Shown here in pieces: positions 42,421 through 51,867 of a DNA stretch of 64,000 bases. The notes beneath the pieces were generated by a model. It saw only the letters and a program-made list of their open reading frames with translations. It had not been told where the DNA came from and made no database searches. The DNA lies in assembly GCA_039820545.1 (NCBI GenBank), contig JBCBPW010000016.1, positions 1-64,000 on the forward strand, given 5' to 3'. The position numbers and the translations under genes are program-made. How positions within the stretch are numbered: position 1 is the first letter of the stretch; every line of letters begins with the position of its first letter. The stretch is from JALEFZ01 sp039820545. Its GTDB lineage: Bacteria > Bacteroidota > Bacteroidia > J057.

Positions 42421-43563
42421 CTACATACTTCGTCCGAGATTATATAGTTTGAAAGCAGAATAAGCGGCCAGCTTAAGGCCTTCTTGGGTAAATTTTAACG
42501 CTGCTGGAAGATCAGAGGGTTTGGTGAGGATGGATTGTGCAAAGACTAACCCCATGGCTTCTAGACCTTCAGTATCTAAGCCTAATGTCCCACAAAGTGC
42601 CATGACAGGCACCTTCTCTTTCTGAGCAGCTTTCAGAATGTAGCTGATGAGTTTGCCATCTTTGCTTTGCAAATCTAGCTTCCCTTCCCCCGTAATCACA
42701 AGATCGGCTCCTTCCAAGTGCTTATCCAGATGCGCCCATGCACCGACAAGGGCAGCACCTGACGCCAATTTACCCCGAAGAAAACTCATGCAGCCCGCTC
42801 CCATGCCACCAGCTGCCCCTGCACCTGGAACTTGCCCTACCAGTTGATCTACTAGTCTGCTCAAGAGTGTATCCATATGTTGCAAGCCCTGATCGAGATG
42901 CAAAACCTCTGCGGGACTCGCCCCCTTTTGTGGGCCAAACACATGTGCCGCACCGCTCGGACCATACAATGGATTCTCCACATCTGAAGCGACATACACC
43001 TTGACATGTGGCAAACGTGGATGTACATTTTGGATATTGATCTGTGCGATATCCTTCAGATCCTTTCCCACAGGTTGCATAGGTGCTCCATGGTCATCAT
43101 AAAATCTATAACCCAAGGCATTGGCCATGCCTACGCCTGCATCGCAGGTGGCGCTTCCTCCCAAACCGATGATGATCTCTTGTACGCCTTTATCCAGCGC
43201 ATCATGGATCATTTCCCCCGTCCCATAAGTACTTGTAAACATGCAGCTTCTCTCTGTGTGGGCAAGAAGTTCCAGCCCTGAGGCTTGTGCCATTTCTATG
43301 CAGGCAATCTGCCCGTCTTCAGAAAGTGCATATTGTGCCTCTACGGGTCGTCCCAAGGGATCCTGTACAGTGAGTGGAATTGTCTGACTCTTGTGGTAAT
43401 GGGTAAATAGATCTGAAAATCCTTCTCCCCCATCGCCCATCGGAAGAAGAAGGAGTTCTACGGGTATGCTTGTCTGTCGGATGCCTTCTCCTATGGCACT
43501 AGCCACATCGAAGGCTGATAAGGCATCTTTGAAAGAATCGGGTGCGATGATAAGCTTGAACAT
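42421..43563 (-). CDS. Glycerate kinase (GlxK/GarK type)
   Basis: About 380 residues from the ATG at 43561-43563 (start M-F-K-L-I-I-A-P-D-S-F-K), which matches the family N terminus; an upstream in-frame start would add 25 unlikely residues. Family motifs: I-A-P-D-S-F-K-D, M-G-D-G-G-E-G near 43-49, G-L-G-G-S-A-T-C-D-A-G-V-G-M and T-G-E-G-K-L-D. The enzyme phosphorylates glycerate to 2- or 3-phosphoglycerate. It is transcribed alone. Confidence 0.88.
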   Translation of the reverse strand: MFKLIIAPDSFKDALSAFDVASAIGEGIRQTSIPVELLLLPMGDGGEGFSDLFTHYHKSQTIPLTVQDPLGRPVEAQYALSEDGQIACIEMAQASGLELLAHTERSCMFTSTYGTGEMIHDALDKGVQEIIIGLGGSATCDAGVGMANALGYRFYDDHGAPMQPVGKDLKDIAQINIQNVHPRLPHVKVYVASDVENPLYGPSGAAHVFGPQKGASPAEVLHLDQGLQHMDTLLSRLVDQLVGQVPGAGAAGGMGAGCMSFLRGKLASGAALVGAWAHLDKHLEGADLVITGEGKLDLQSKDGKLISYILKAAQKEKVPVMALCGTLGLDTEGLEAMGLVFAQSILTKPSDLPAALKFTQEGLKLAAYSAFKLYNLGRSM

Positions 43564-43708
43564 GTCGTTTCTCTTACAGGAGAGGTAATAGAGGAAAAAT
43601 AAGGGGGAATTTTGAAACTCCAAAGAGGGAAATGGCATCAGGATACATGGAGCATTTCACACACTCGTATTTTTATCTATATTGGGTACTCATTGAAACC
43701 ATTCTTCC

Positions 43709-44572
43709 ATGTTTGAACGAATTTCCCGCTTCTTTCGCAATTTATTTCAGTCAGGTTCAGATAGTGAAACCATCATAGAAGATGCCAGCGACCTGATGGA
43801 CCCCATGGTAGTCAAAACCTTTGAGCCTGATGCGCCCCTCGTGAGAAGTCGAGGACTCAACGCACCAGAAGCAGCATCGCTCAATCTAGACGAAATTACG
43901 ATCACCCAACCCAAGTTTGTTTGGTGTCTAGACAATGGACATGGCAGTGAACAAGATGGGAAGCGCTCTCCATTTTGGAAGAACGAAGCAGGCGAAAATG
44001 TGCGATTTGAAGAGTGGGAGTTCAATCGAGACATCGTACGGAGGATCATGAAACTTATGGATGATAAAGGACTCCAGTACTTTAATGTAGTTCCTGAAGA
44101 CAATGTAGGCTCATTTTTGAGAGAACGTGTGGCACGTGCCAATCAGTTTCAATCTCCTTTAGGCCTTCCAAAGATTTATCTATCCATTCATGCCAATGCG
44201 GCAAGTGTCTCTAGCTGGAACAATGCCGTCCAAGGTCTTGAGACATGGTATTACCCCAACAGCAAAACAGGTATTCGCCTCGCCTCAGCTTTCCAACAAG
44301 CGATGGTTAACTTTTTACCCACCTTTAAAGACCGTGGAATTCGTAGCCATCAATCAGGCAGCTCAAAGATTTTTTATGTATTGAGAAAGACCAGTATGCC
44401 TGCTGTGCTGACAGAAAATGGTTTCTACACCCATGAAGAGGAGACGCTTAATCTGATGAAAGACGAGGTACGACAAAAAATCGCGGAAGCCCATTTCGCT
44501 GCCATCGTACGTATTGAGCAACAGGGAATCGAGCAAATTCCGACTTATCGCCCCAACATGATCATTGGGTAG
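43709..44572 (+). CDS. N-acetylmuramoyl-L-alanine amidase (Amidase_3) without a signal peptide
   Basis: 287 residues. The Zn-amidase residues are visible: His78 (D-N-G-H-G), Glu104 (E-W-E-F-N), His161 (S-I-H-A-N-A) and a catalytic Glu in L-T-E-N-G-F near 237. The fold spans about 68-275 and cleaves the amide between MurNAc and the peptide stem. The N terminus (M-F-E-R-I-S-R-F-F-R) is amphipathic and lacks a signal peptide, which is unusual for an envelope hydrolase and more like endolysins or cytoplasmic recycling enzymes. No phage genes lie near, so a lysin origin is not supported. Confidence 0.8.
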   Translation: MFERISRFFRNLFQSGSDSETIIEDASDLMDPMVVKTFEPDAPLVRSRGLNAPEAASLNLDEITITQPKFVWCLDNGHGSEQDGKRSPFWKNEAGENVRFEEWEFNRDIVRRIMKLMDDKGLQYFNVVPEDNVGSFLRERVARANQFQSPLGLPKIYLSIHANAASVSSWNNAVQGLETWYYPNSKTGIRLASAFQQAMVNFLPTFKDRGIRSHQSGSSKIFYVLRKTSMPAVLTENGFYTHEEETLNLMKDEVRQKIAEAHFAAIVRIEQQGIEQIPTYRPNMIIG

Positions 44573-44758
44573 TCATCTATTAAATATTCTGGTAAGAGTA
44601 AAGGAAATAAAATGCGGATGGAATCATTCGTTCCTAGATCTTTTTTACCCCAACTTTTTGCCTTCCTTTGCGTTTCGTAGTTAGAATATGCATTTTCGAA
44701 TATGAATTGTTGGCCTTCATTAGGTCTTCGTTGATATTTTCCAATAGGCAATCAGATT

Positions 44759-45313
44759 ATGATCTATACAGAAATCACTCCGAATCCGACTTCCTTGAAG
44801 TTTGTGACTAGCACAACTTTCCTACGTCAGGGTTCCGCAGACTTTCCTACTGTTGAAGAAGCAGGCGACTCTCCGCTAGCACAGAAGCTATTTGACTTCG
44901 CCTTCGTAGACCGCGTTTTCATCAGTGCCAATTTTGTGACTGTCACCAAGCATGACCAGTTCCAATGGGAAGAAATTATACCTATGGTAAAGGACCTCAT
45001 CAAGTCCTATCTTGCAAGCGAGGAGCCAGTCATCACGGGTAAATTAGCGGAGCAAGATCAGATGGCAGCAATACCTGAAGATGACGACGAAATCACGCGC
45101 AAAATCAAAGAAGTGCTTGAGACGCACGTTCGTCCAGCCGTAGCATACGATGGAGGCGACATTGTCTATGAGGACTTTGTAGAAGGTATTTTGAAGTTAA
45201 AACTTTTAGGATCTTGTTCGGGCTGTCCATCTTCTGTCGTCACACTAAAGGATGGTATCGAGGGCTTGATGACAAGATTGGTTCCAGAGGTCAAAATGGT
45301 TGAGGCTGTATAG
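44759..45313 (+). CDS. Nfu/NifU-type iron-sulfur cluster carrier
   Basis: 184 residues. An Nfu N-terminal domain (about 3-90, with T-P-N-P-T-S-L-K-F-V) is followed by the NifU C-terminal domain (about 112-180) with the cluster-binding C-S-G-C (C-x2-C) in L-G-S-C-S-G-C-P-S-S and a G-G-D-I motif. Such proteins carry 4Fe-4S clusters to target enzymes. The gene has its own terminator. Confidence 0.88.
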   Translation: MIYTEITPNPTSLKFVTSTTFLRQGSADFPTVEEAGDSPLAQKLFDFAFVDRVFISANFVTVTKHDQFQWEEIIPMVKDLIKSYLASEEPVITGKLAEQDQMAAIPEDDDEITRKIKEVLETHVRPAVAYDGGDIVYEDFVEGILKLKLLGSCSGCPSSVVTLKDGIEGLMTRLVPEVKMVEAV

Positions 45314-45344
45314 CCAAAACAGAAAATATTCCTTACATTCGTTG

Positions 45345-45374
45345 AAACCTGCCCCACTGGCGGGTTTCTTTTTT
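45345..45374 (+). terminator. Rho-independent terminator after the NifU-like gene
   Basis: AAACCTGCC / GGCGGGTTT hairpin (nine pairs including one G-T) followed by CTTTTTT. It ends about 30 bases after the NifU-like stop codon and just before the next lipoprotein gene. Confidence 0.8.
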
Positions 45375-45388
45375 ACAATTCATGCACC

Positions 45389-45844
45389 ATGAAGCGATTC
45401 GCCCCCTACATTGGACTACTATTTTTGCTCATTACCTCATGTGATCCTCCTTCCAAGCAGGAAGAATCCATCCTTATAGAGGAAATGGTGACTATGTACG
45501 ATTCAGACCGGGAAGAGGTAAAAGCCTATATTCGTGCCTTGGATGCGCAGAAAGTACATATTTTTGATCATATGTACGACTATGACGAGGAAGTAGATCC
45601 CTACCTGGTGGTTGATATTTCTAACAGTGCCCGTCTGGATAGTATGGAATCTGAGTCCCTTCCTTGGGCAGCTCAAAAAATAGCACAGGCTATTTGGCCT
45701 CGTACGAGTAATCCGATGTTTTATAAAGAGTGTAAAGTTCGTGTAGGAACCACCGAAGAAGTCTTGTATCGCTACACTTTCTTACAGGAGCAAATTGATT
45801 TTGGAGTCTACGACTATTATTATGAAAGCGAAACTGAGGATTGA
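45389..45844 (+). CDS. Small lipoprotein of unknown function
   Basis: 151 residues with a lipobox ending L-I-T-S-C (Cys18). The mature part is acidic with Y-D-S-D-R-E-E-V near 37-44 and a Tyr/Asp-rich end (V-Y-D-Y-Y-Y-E-S). No family recognised. Its 3' end overlaps the converging helical-repeat gene by 25 bases, so their transcripts pair at the 3' ends. Confidence 0.6.
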   Translation: MKRFAPYIGLLFLLITSCDPPSKQEESILIEEMVTMYDSDREEVKAYIRALDAQKVHIFDHMYDYDEEVDPYLVVDISNSARLDSMESESLPWAAQKIAQAIWPRTSNPMFYKECKVRVGTTEEVLYRYTFLQEQIDFGVYDYYYESETED

Positions 45845-47367
45845 ATATGCTGCTGCCTGGCAGATTGAAGGCTAATATTTTTGACTTTACTATCTATCCA
45901 GGATAAGATGTCAAAAATCTGTAGAAATTGCCCTTCGTAAGGATCTTCGTACAAAAGAATAAGTTTCTGCTTGGTTTCTTTTAAGGTGCCAATGATCTCT
46001 CCTGCTGAATGTCCTTCAAAACGGGCCAGCTTTTTAAACATCCGGAAAATGGCTTTCAGGCTAGGGCTCAGTCTTTTTCGCCTTTGGAGCAGTCGGATGG
46101 CCATATCCCCTGCATACTTCATGAGGGTATAATTTTGTAATTCATAGTGTATCACCATATTCAAAACTCTAGCAAAAGCCTGATAGTCTGGGGCTACTTT
46201 GTCATTAGTCTCATTGATCAATGAATTGATGATCGGAAGTGCTTTTCTATATTCACCTGCTCCTATCCAGGTGTAAGCCATGAGGTATTGAATTTGGACA
46301 TACTCTTCTGAAGTATACATGGAGCGGTTCTTTTTGATGAACCCTTCCCTTTGTCCATGAGATGTTACTGCCTCCTGAAATCTGCCTAGGTAGATGAGTC
46401 TTTGAAGCGAAATACGCATGGCGTCTGACTGGGCCCTAAAGTTCACATTGCGACGAGATTTCTTGATGCGCTCAGGAAATCTCTGTAGAAAATCCAGCGT
46501 TTGTAGGAATTCCTCATCTGAGGCATTTTGTTTCAGCGTCAAAATTCGCCCATAAATACTCACATAGTCATAAGGAAATTCTTGCGCATAATCTTTACTA
46601 GAATCCATCAGATCTAGCAGTTGTCTATAAGCCTGTAGTTCCTTCTCAGGATGGTCTGTAGCCAAATGGTATAAGGCATGTATCCTCCAGAAATGGAGCT
46701 TAGCCTGGAAAGAAAGTGCAATTCTCTCATCCTCCAGGAAAGGATGTGCGATCAGGTCATCAAACTGTTCTCTATCCTCAGGGTTACGCGCCTTAGGTAT
46801 CTCTTGGCGCAGCGCATGCATTCTGTAGTAGAGCTGCATGAAGGCGTTGACATTGTCGAGGAGTGCCAAACGATCTGCGGCACTTGAGAGTGCAGTCTTG
46901 ACTTCATCTGTCCTACTCTGCTGGATCAGGACTTTTCTCTCCCAATTAGAGAGTTCCAAGTAGACGGGATAGAGATCATATTGGTCAGCAATTTTTTGCC
47001 CTTTTTGAATGAGGACAAGGCATTGGGGATACAAACCTTTTTCGTATAAAATTTCTATCTGGTGGAGTGTTTCTTTTACCTTAAGACTATTGGTTTTACT
47101 CGCGTGAAATCCACTTAAACTTTTCAGGAGGAGTTGGTAGAGATAATTTTTATCTGCAGAAAGAAAACCAATGGATAATCCCTCTTCCTGCAGTTTTTCT
47201 TTTAATACTTCTTGATCATACACCTCCATTTCACATATCGCATCAAATAACAAGGCATACTTATTCTCCTCACCCATCGTGTGACGCTGAGCAAAAATTT
47301 TGAAGTACCGCTTCTCTGACATGCTCAGAGTTTGGATAAGTTCGTGAAGGGGATCTGGGCGTTTCAT
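45820..47367 (-). CDS. Alpha-helical repeat protein of a conserved Bacteroidota family, unknown function
   Basis: 515 residues, cytoplasmic, almost all helix, opening with L-I-Q-T-L-S-M-S-E-K-R-Y-F-K, a signature I have seen in many Bacteroidota hypothetical proteins. Repeating helical hairpins with Y/L spacing suggest a TPR-like solenoid, but individual TPRs do not score clearly by eye. No catalytic motif. Probably a protein-binding scaffold. It is transcribed alone. Confidence 0.7.
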   Translation of the reverse strand: MKRPDPLHELIQTLSMSEKRYFKIFAQRHTMGEENKYALLFDAICEMEVYDQEVLKEKLQEEGLSIGFLSADKNYLYQLLLKSLSGFHASKTNSLKVKETLHQIEILYEKGLYPQCLVLIQKGQKIADQYDLYPVYLELSNWERKVLIQQSRTDEVKTALSSAADRLALLDNVNAFMQLYYRMHALRQEIPKARNPEDREQFDDLIAHPFLEDERIALSFQAKLHFWRIHALYHLATDHPEKELQAYRQLLDLMDSSKDYAQEFPYDYVSIYGRILTLKQNASDEEFLQTLDFLQRFPERIKKSRRNVNFRAQSDAMRISLQRLIYLGRFQEAVTSHGQREGFIKKNRSMYTSEEYVQIQYLMAYTWIGAGEYRKALPIINSLINETNDKVAPDYQAFARVLNMVIHYELQNYTLMKYAGDMAIRLLQRRKRLSPSLKAIFRMFKKLARFEGHSAGEIIGTLKETKQKLILLYEDPYEGQFLQIFDILSWIDSKVKNISLQSARQQHIQSSVSLS

Positions 47368-47452
47368 GTTCTATCTTTCATATGGGGCAGGATACCCTTA
47401 CAATTGAAGGGTTTTATCATTTATTCCTTTGAGTAGACGCCAGGAATGCGGA

Positions 47453-48193
47453 TTAGTCACGTTTTTTATCTGCCTCTTCCCGCATTTTCTCCCAAAACTG
47501 AATTTCACGACCTGCCTCAGTTGAGGGATCCGTCAAAAATTCGCTTCTATCAGAATAAATTTTCAGGTGCCCTTGCTGCATGTAGGCAAGCCGCTGTCCC
47601 ATCAACATAGCTTCTTTTAGATCGTGAGTGACGAATATCGCAGTCATCTTGTGCCTAACTCTCAGCTCTTGAAACAGTTCCTGCATATTGTGCCGTGTCT
47701 CGACATCCAATGCGCCAAATGGCTCATCCAAGAGCAGCACCCGAGGCTCAATGATGATGGCGCGACCAAAGTTGACACGCTGGCGTTGTCCTCCTGAAAT
47801 CTGATGCGGCATCTTTTTATCCTGTCCTTCTAATTCCAGATCCTTGAGCATTTGGTGGACACGATCGTGAATTAAGGCAGGATCATTTTTTCGAATTCTC
47901 AGCCCAAAGGCAAGATTTTCAAAGACATTGAGGTGTGGGAAAAGCAAGGGCTCCTGGTAGAGGTAGACAATGTTTCGCTTTTGAGGGGTCCAATGACTGA
48001 TCTCCTGATCTTCCAGAAATATTTGGCCAGAACTCGCACGCTCCAATCCTGCCAAAATCCGAAGCAAGGTAGACTTTCCTGAACCTGATCTACCCAAAAT
48101 ACTCATGACAGATTCAGAAGGAAGGGTGAAGGAGAGTTGGGATAAAACGGTTTCTTCTCCAAATGATTTCTGTATGGCTTCTACTTTTAGCAT
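47453..48193 (-). CDS. ABC transporter ATP-binding protein (PotA/FbpC type)
   Basis: About 246 residues from the ATG at 48191-48193 (M-L-K-V-E-A-I-Q-K-S-F-G). Walker A G-R-S-G-S-G-K-S-T, Q-loop Y-Q-E-P, signature I-S-G-G-Q-R-Q-R, Walker B V-L-L-L-D-E-P and H-loop V-T-H-D-L are all present. It is closest in style to importers for iron(III), sulfate, thiamine or polyamines, but no permease or binding-protein gene is adjacent, so substrate and partners are unknown. It begins four bases after the small upstream gene stops. Confidence 0.85.
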   Translation of the reverse strand: MLKVEAIQKSFGEETVLSQLSFTLPSESVMSILGRSGSGKSTLLRILAGLERASSGQIFLEDQEISHWTPQKRNIVYLYQEPLLFPHLNVFENLAFGLRIRKNDPALIHDRVHQMLKDLELEGQDKKMPHQISGGQRQRVNFGRAIIIEPRVLLLDEPFGALDVETRHNMQELFQELRVRHKMTAIFVTHDLKEAMLMGQRLAYMQQGHLKIYSDRSEFLTDPSTEAGREIQFWEKMREEADKKRD

Positions 48194-48197
48194 AGGA

Positions 48198-48536
48198 TTA
48201 AGATACTTCCTCGACAATAGATGTTCCACTTGACAGATCCCCACTTGTCCATTGCCAAGACTCGTGCAGTCTGATTTTTCCATTTTCCATGATTTCTGGT
48301 TTGGATTGGCAGGTACCCGTCATGATTTCTCCCACCGAATTGATCTGCTGGTATCGCATATCAATATTTCCCCGATCATCGACTAAGCCTATGAGGTGGC
48401 CCCTGACGATCTTCCCTCCAGCGTACGTACCAAAAAGAATATTCCCTTCTTGCTGATAGTGAAACTGCGTTTCAGAGGAAGTCTCGCCATTCTCTGTATT
48501 CTGAACAGCGCGAAATATTTTGTTGTGGTAGGTCAT
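48198..48536 (-). CDS. Small conserved protein, often labelled N-acetylglutamate synthase-like
   Basis: About 112 residues from ATG 48534-48536. It matches a widely spread small family by the blocks Y-H-N-K-I-F-R, G-E-T-S-S-E-T-x-F-H-Y, G-H-L-I-G-L-V-D, M-R-Y-Q-Q-I-N, M-T-G and K-I-R-L-H-E-S-W-Q-W-T-S-G. Database entries sometimes call it N-acetylglutamate synthase, but it lacks any acetyltransferase motif, so that name should not be trusted. It is probably a beta-rich protein of unknown role cotranscribed with the ABC ATPase. Confidence 0.75.
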   Translation of the reverse strand: MTYHNKIFRAVQNTENGETSSETQFHYQQEGNILFGTYAGGKIVRGHLIGLVDDRGNIDMRYQQINSVGEIMTGTCQSKPEIMENGKIRLHESWQWTSGDLSSGTSIVEEVS

Positions 48537-48561
48537 AGGGATAGGAGTTTGCCCCAATATA

Positions 48562-48593
48562 GTAAAAGAGGGCTGCAGTCCATTACAGCCCTC
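48562..48593 (-). terminator. Rho-independent terminator after the TonB-dependent receptor
   Basis: GAGGGCTG / CAGCCCTC perfect eight-pair hairpin with a 10-base loop; on the minus strand it is followed by TTTTACT. It separates the receptor transcript from the downstream two-gene unit. Confidence 0.75.
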
Positions 48594-48626
48594 CTCAATA
48601 TGGAAATAGGTCAGATGTTCTGCTTC

Positions 48627-51626
48627 TTAGAATACATAATTCAGGCTAAATTGGAATTGTCTAGGAGCAGATGCGTTGCGGCGGACAATCTGCGATCCTG
48701 GAGGGCCCACCTGGATTTGATTGCTTTGGGTAGCATTGTTACTGTAACCACTGAGGTTGGCGGTATTCAGTACATTGAAGACATCTGCACGAATGTACAG
48801 GGCGTTTCCACCGAGTGACAATGCATACTGTGCTCCGAGATCAAGAGTCTCTGCCCAAGGAAGGCGACCTTCATTGCGGCTAGCTCCAGGGTAGCGGTCA
48901 CTATTGCCCACATAGGCGTCTCCAAAGGCACGCCCATCTCCATTTAGGTCAGTTGTCCCAAGTGGGAGCCCATTCACTCCTAGTGCTGCCACATCAGGTA
49001 TGTAATTGATGGGTTGACCACTTTGGAGCAGAGCGGCAATAGATAAGCTGAAATTATCGAGTAGATAGAGGTCAAAAAAACCGTTGATAATGTGTCTACG
49101 ATCATTGATAGAGGGTCCCCACTCTGCCTCAAAATCATTGCCATCCATGGCGCGGAAGTTGATGTCTTCTGTGTTATTTTCCAGTCGAGAGAGAGTATAG
49201 ATCAGTCGGAATGCATAGAAATCATCTCCTTTGTCCTTCTGTAAGTTAACCGTCGCTGCTAGGTAGCGTGAGCGTCCGCCTGGATCAGAGTATACCACAT
49301 TTCGCGCGACGCCACGAAGCGTGTCCCCATCTACGATGGCAAAACCACCAGCTTGAATAGCTACTGGACGCGTCAGGTCAGCTTCTTGGGCTGTCCGTAC
49401 TACCACATCGTTGGGATCTGTGATAGGGTAAGCTGCGGCAGCATTGGCATTGTACAAGCGATAAAGATTGAAGGACTCGTTGTACATGAAGTCTACATAA
49501 GCAACAAACTTAGAGCTGATCTGATGCTGGTATCCCAAGGCCATTTGAATGGCGTAGGGATTGTCATATCCAAAGGGACTCAAAATGCGGCGATCGTTGG
49601 AGAATGCCTGATCTCGCTGTCCCTGCAAGGACTCAAAAGAGGGTCCATTCAAATAAGGAACACCTGCTGCGCTGGCACTGAGGTTTCCATCAAATGTGAT
49701 GGCATCAAGATCGGTATCTGCTGGCAACTGTCCCCCATCAATCAAGGCTTGAAGCTGCGCACGGTAGTCTGCCGAAGTAGTATTCTGTTGTAAAGCATCA
49801 CTGTAGACAGCATACAGCACCTTGTCATAGTAGACGCCTACACCTCCTCTGATGCTGGATACATCCGTTACACGCCAGTTGAAGCTTGCGCGTGGGGCGA
49901 TGTTGTTCAAGTCACCCTGTGATGATCCTCCCTTGGAAAGATTGTCGTAGTCGTACCGGAAGCCTAGATTGACATTCAGACGATTAGAAACGGCTACTTG
50001 ATCCTCTACATACAAGCTGAAGATGTTCTGTGCCTTCCCAAATTCTGCTGGACGCAACTCAATGTTGTAATTCAATACTTCTACAGAAGAAGGAATGTCA
50101 TTCACCCCGAGATCAGAACCTAGGTTTTTATTTCTCAAATCACTGAGCTGTTCATTGGTCAACTTCACCGTATAATTTCCATTGCGATTGCCTCCGCCAA
50201 AAAGCTGATGATTGGCACTGATCACCTCTGCTCCTGTCTTCAGCGTATGTCTTCCTAAGTTGAAGGTAAATTTCTGCTGAAACTGTATGGTATTTTCGCG
50301 TGCATCAAATACGTATCCAGGATGCCCTAATACAGCCAGTGTCTGATCGTCAGGACCTAAAACTGCTACTTGTGGACTTTCAGGATTATCAGGTTTTCCG
50401 TAGTTCCAGCGGAAACGTGAATACTGGATATTGGTCTCTGAAGAGAAATTGGTTCCTACATAGACATTTTTCACAGATCCTAAGAATGAATTTCTGTCCT
50501 GGCTATTGCCTCCAGAAGGGAAGGTCGTCCCTCCTTCTAGTCCCCCACCCTGCCTGTCGATGTTGACAAGGCCTGTATTGACGCGCACCGATGTGCGGAA
50601 TTTCTGCGACCAATTATGATCGATTTTTCCTGAAAGTAAGGTGAATCGATTGGCTCCACGCACCGTTTCATTCACCCCCAAATCAGGTACATTGAGTAGG
50701 TTGTCTTTGAGGTCAATGATCTGTTCAGCATTGATGAAATAAAATGTCTTATTGGGATTCAGTGCACCGCCCAGCGCAAAACCCCCTTGATAGCGCTGGA
50801 ACCCATTTTTGACCTGATTTCCTGAAAGATCTCGCTGTGCAAAGGGGCTTTCACCGTCGATAGCGGGACCTGGACGTGTGACAGCAAAGACTTCTCCATG
50901 TGTTTCGTTGCTTCCTGATCTCGTAGTGAGGTTGATGACACCATTTGCCGTATTGCCAAACTCAGCCGAGAAGTTATTAGTCAAAACGGTAATGTCCTGA
51001 ACAAAGCCTACTGGGATACGAAACTTTTGACCACCCAGGAAACGCTCATTGTTATCCAACCCATCAATCATGTAGTTGGTATATAGCGAGTTGGCTCCAT
51101 TAATGGCTACATTGGGTGCTTCTGGATAGAAGCCCGTGGCTTGGGATACATTGGGAAGGCGGAAGAGTAAACGCGTAATGTCACGGCCTTCTGTAGGTAA
51201 AAGCTCAATCTCCTCACGGCTCAAGCTAGAGGCTACTTCTGCATTCACCGTATTGATTTTTGTGGTAGAAGCACCAATGACGACCTCGCCTACTTCGTAG
51301 CTTGCCTTGCGAGCCAAGCCAATGTTGGTACTTCTCTTTGCATTGGAGCGTAAACTGATCTCTTCAGCTCTCGCTTCGTAGAAGACATCTGTTTCTTGTA
51401 CAAATGCCGTATAAGTGCCAGAAGTGGAAAGACCTGTAAATGTCACTTTGCCCAAACCATTGGTCGTGCGTGCTGCACGATATCCGATGGCTTCATTTTC
51501 TAAGATGACATTGATTTCTTGGCCGACATCTCCATTGTCCAGATAAACAACCGAGATTTCCAGGTCTACCTGTGCGATAAGTAGGACAGGTAGACACAAT
51601 GTGAGGAAAAGAAGAATTTTTCTCAT
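48627..51626 (-). CDS. TonB-dependent receptor, Oar-like, with N-terminal carboxypeptidase-regulatory-like domain
   Basis: 999 residues. A signal peptide ends L-I-A-Q. A beta-sandwich of the carboxypeptidase-regulatory type spans about 20-115. A plug domain follows (I-E-L-L-P-T-E-G-R-D ... I-N-G-A-N-S-L-Y-T-N-Y-M-I-D-G-L-D-N-N), and from about 290 a large beta barrel ends in F-Q-F-S-L-N-Y-V-F, the aromatic C-terminal strand needed for outer-membrane insertion. This layout matches the Oar-like branch. The cargo is unknown; no SusD partner lies downstream. The 5' region (51627-51867) holds the promoter but no recognised element. Confidence 0.85.
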   Translation of the reverse strand: MRKILLFLTLCLPVLLIAQVDLEISVVYLDNGDVGQEINVILENEAIGYRAARTTNGLGKVTFTGLSTSGTYTAFVQETDVFYEARAEEISLRSNAKRSTNIGLARKASYEVGEVVIGASTTKINTVNAEVASSLSREEIELLPTEGRDITRLLFRLPNVSQATGFYPEAPNVAINGANSLYTNYMIDGLDNNERFLGGQKFRIPVGFVQDITVLTNNFSAEFGNTANGVINLTTRSGSNETHGEVFAVTRPGPAIDGESPFAQRDLSGNQVKNGFQRYQGGFALGGALNPNKTFYFINAEQIIDLKDNLLNVPDLGVNETVRGANRFTLLSGKIDHNWSQKFRTSVRVNTGLVNIDRQGGGLEGGTTFPSGGNSQDRNSFLGSVKNVYVGTNFSSETNIQYSRFRWNYGKPDNPESPQVAVLGPDDQTLAVLGHPGYVFDARENTIQFQQKFTFNLGRHTLKTGAEVISANHQLFGGGNRNGNYTVKLTNEQLSDLRNKNLGSDLGVNDIPSSVEVLNYNIELRPAEFGKAQNIFSLYVEDQVAVSNRLNVNLGFRYDYDNLSKGGSSQGDLNNIAPRASFNWRVTDVSSIRGGVGVYYDKVLYAVYSDALQQNTTSADYRAQLQALIDGGQLPADTDLDAITFDGNLSASAAGVPYLNGPSFESLQGQRDQAFSNDRRILSPFGYDNPYAIQMALGYQHQISSKFVAYVDFMYNESFNLYRLYNANAAAAYPITDPNDVVVRTAQEADLTRPVAIQAGGFAIVDGDTLRGVARNVVYSDPGGRSRYLAATVNLQKDKGDDFYAFRLIYTLSRLENNTEDINFRAMDGNDFEAEWGPSINDRRHIINGFFDLYLLDNFSLSIAALLQSGQPINYIPDVAALGVNGLPLGTTDLNGDGRAFGDAYVGNSDRYPGASRNEGRLPWAETLDLGAQYALSLGGNALYIRADVFNVLNTANLSGYSNNATQSNQIQVGPPGSQIVRRNASAPRQFQFSLNYVF

Positions 51627-51867
51627 TGTGTTGATCGTAAAATAGCGTTTAAGTTTTTGACATAGAATTCAGAACTGTCGAAGGACAGTACGGATAGCTA
51701 CCTTTTGATTACTGGCATATGCTTTTGCAATCAAGTAGTTGTCTTTTACCTGTTGATTCCAGCAGATAAAATGGTTAATAGATAAATGAATAGGAGAGAT
51801 AGCTTGGCGTTTGTCGAATAATGGAAACGGTCCTATTTGTGGGACCAAACAAACCCTTGTCTATCTA

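Noticed and set aside
43709..44572. Prophage endolysin
   Set aside because: No holin, structural, integrase or other phage genes occur around it.
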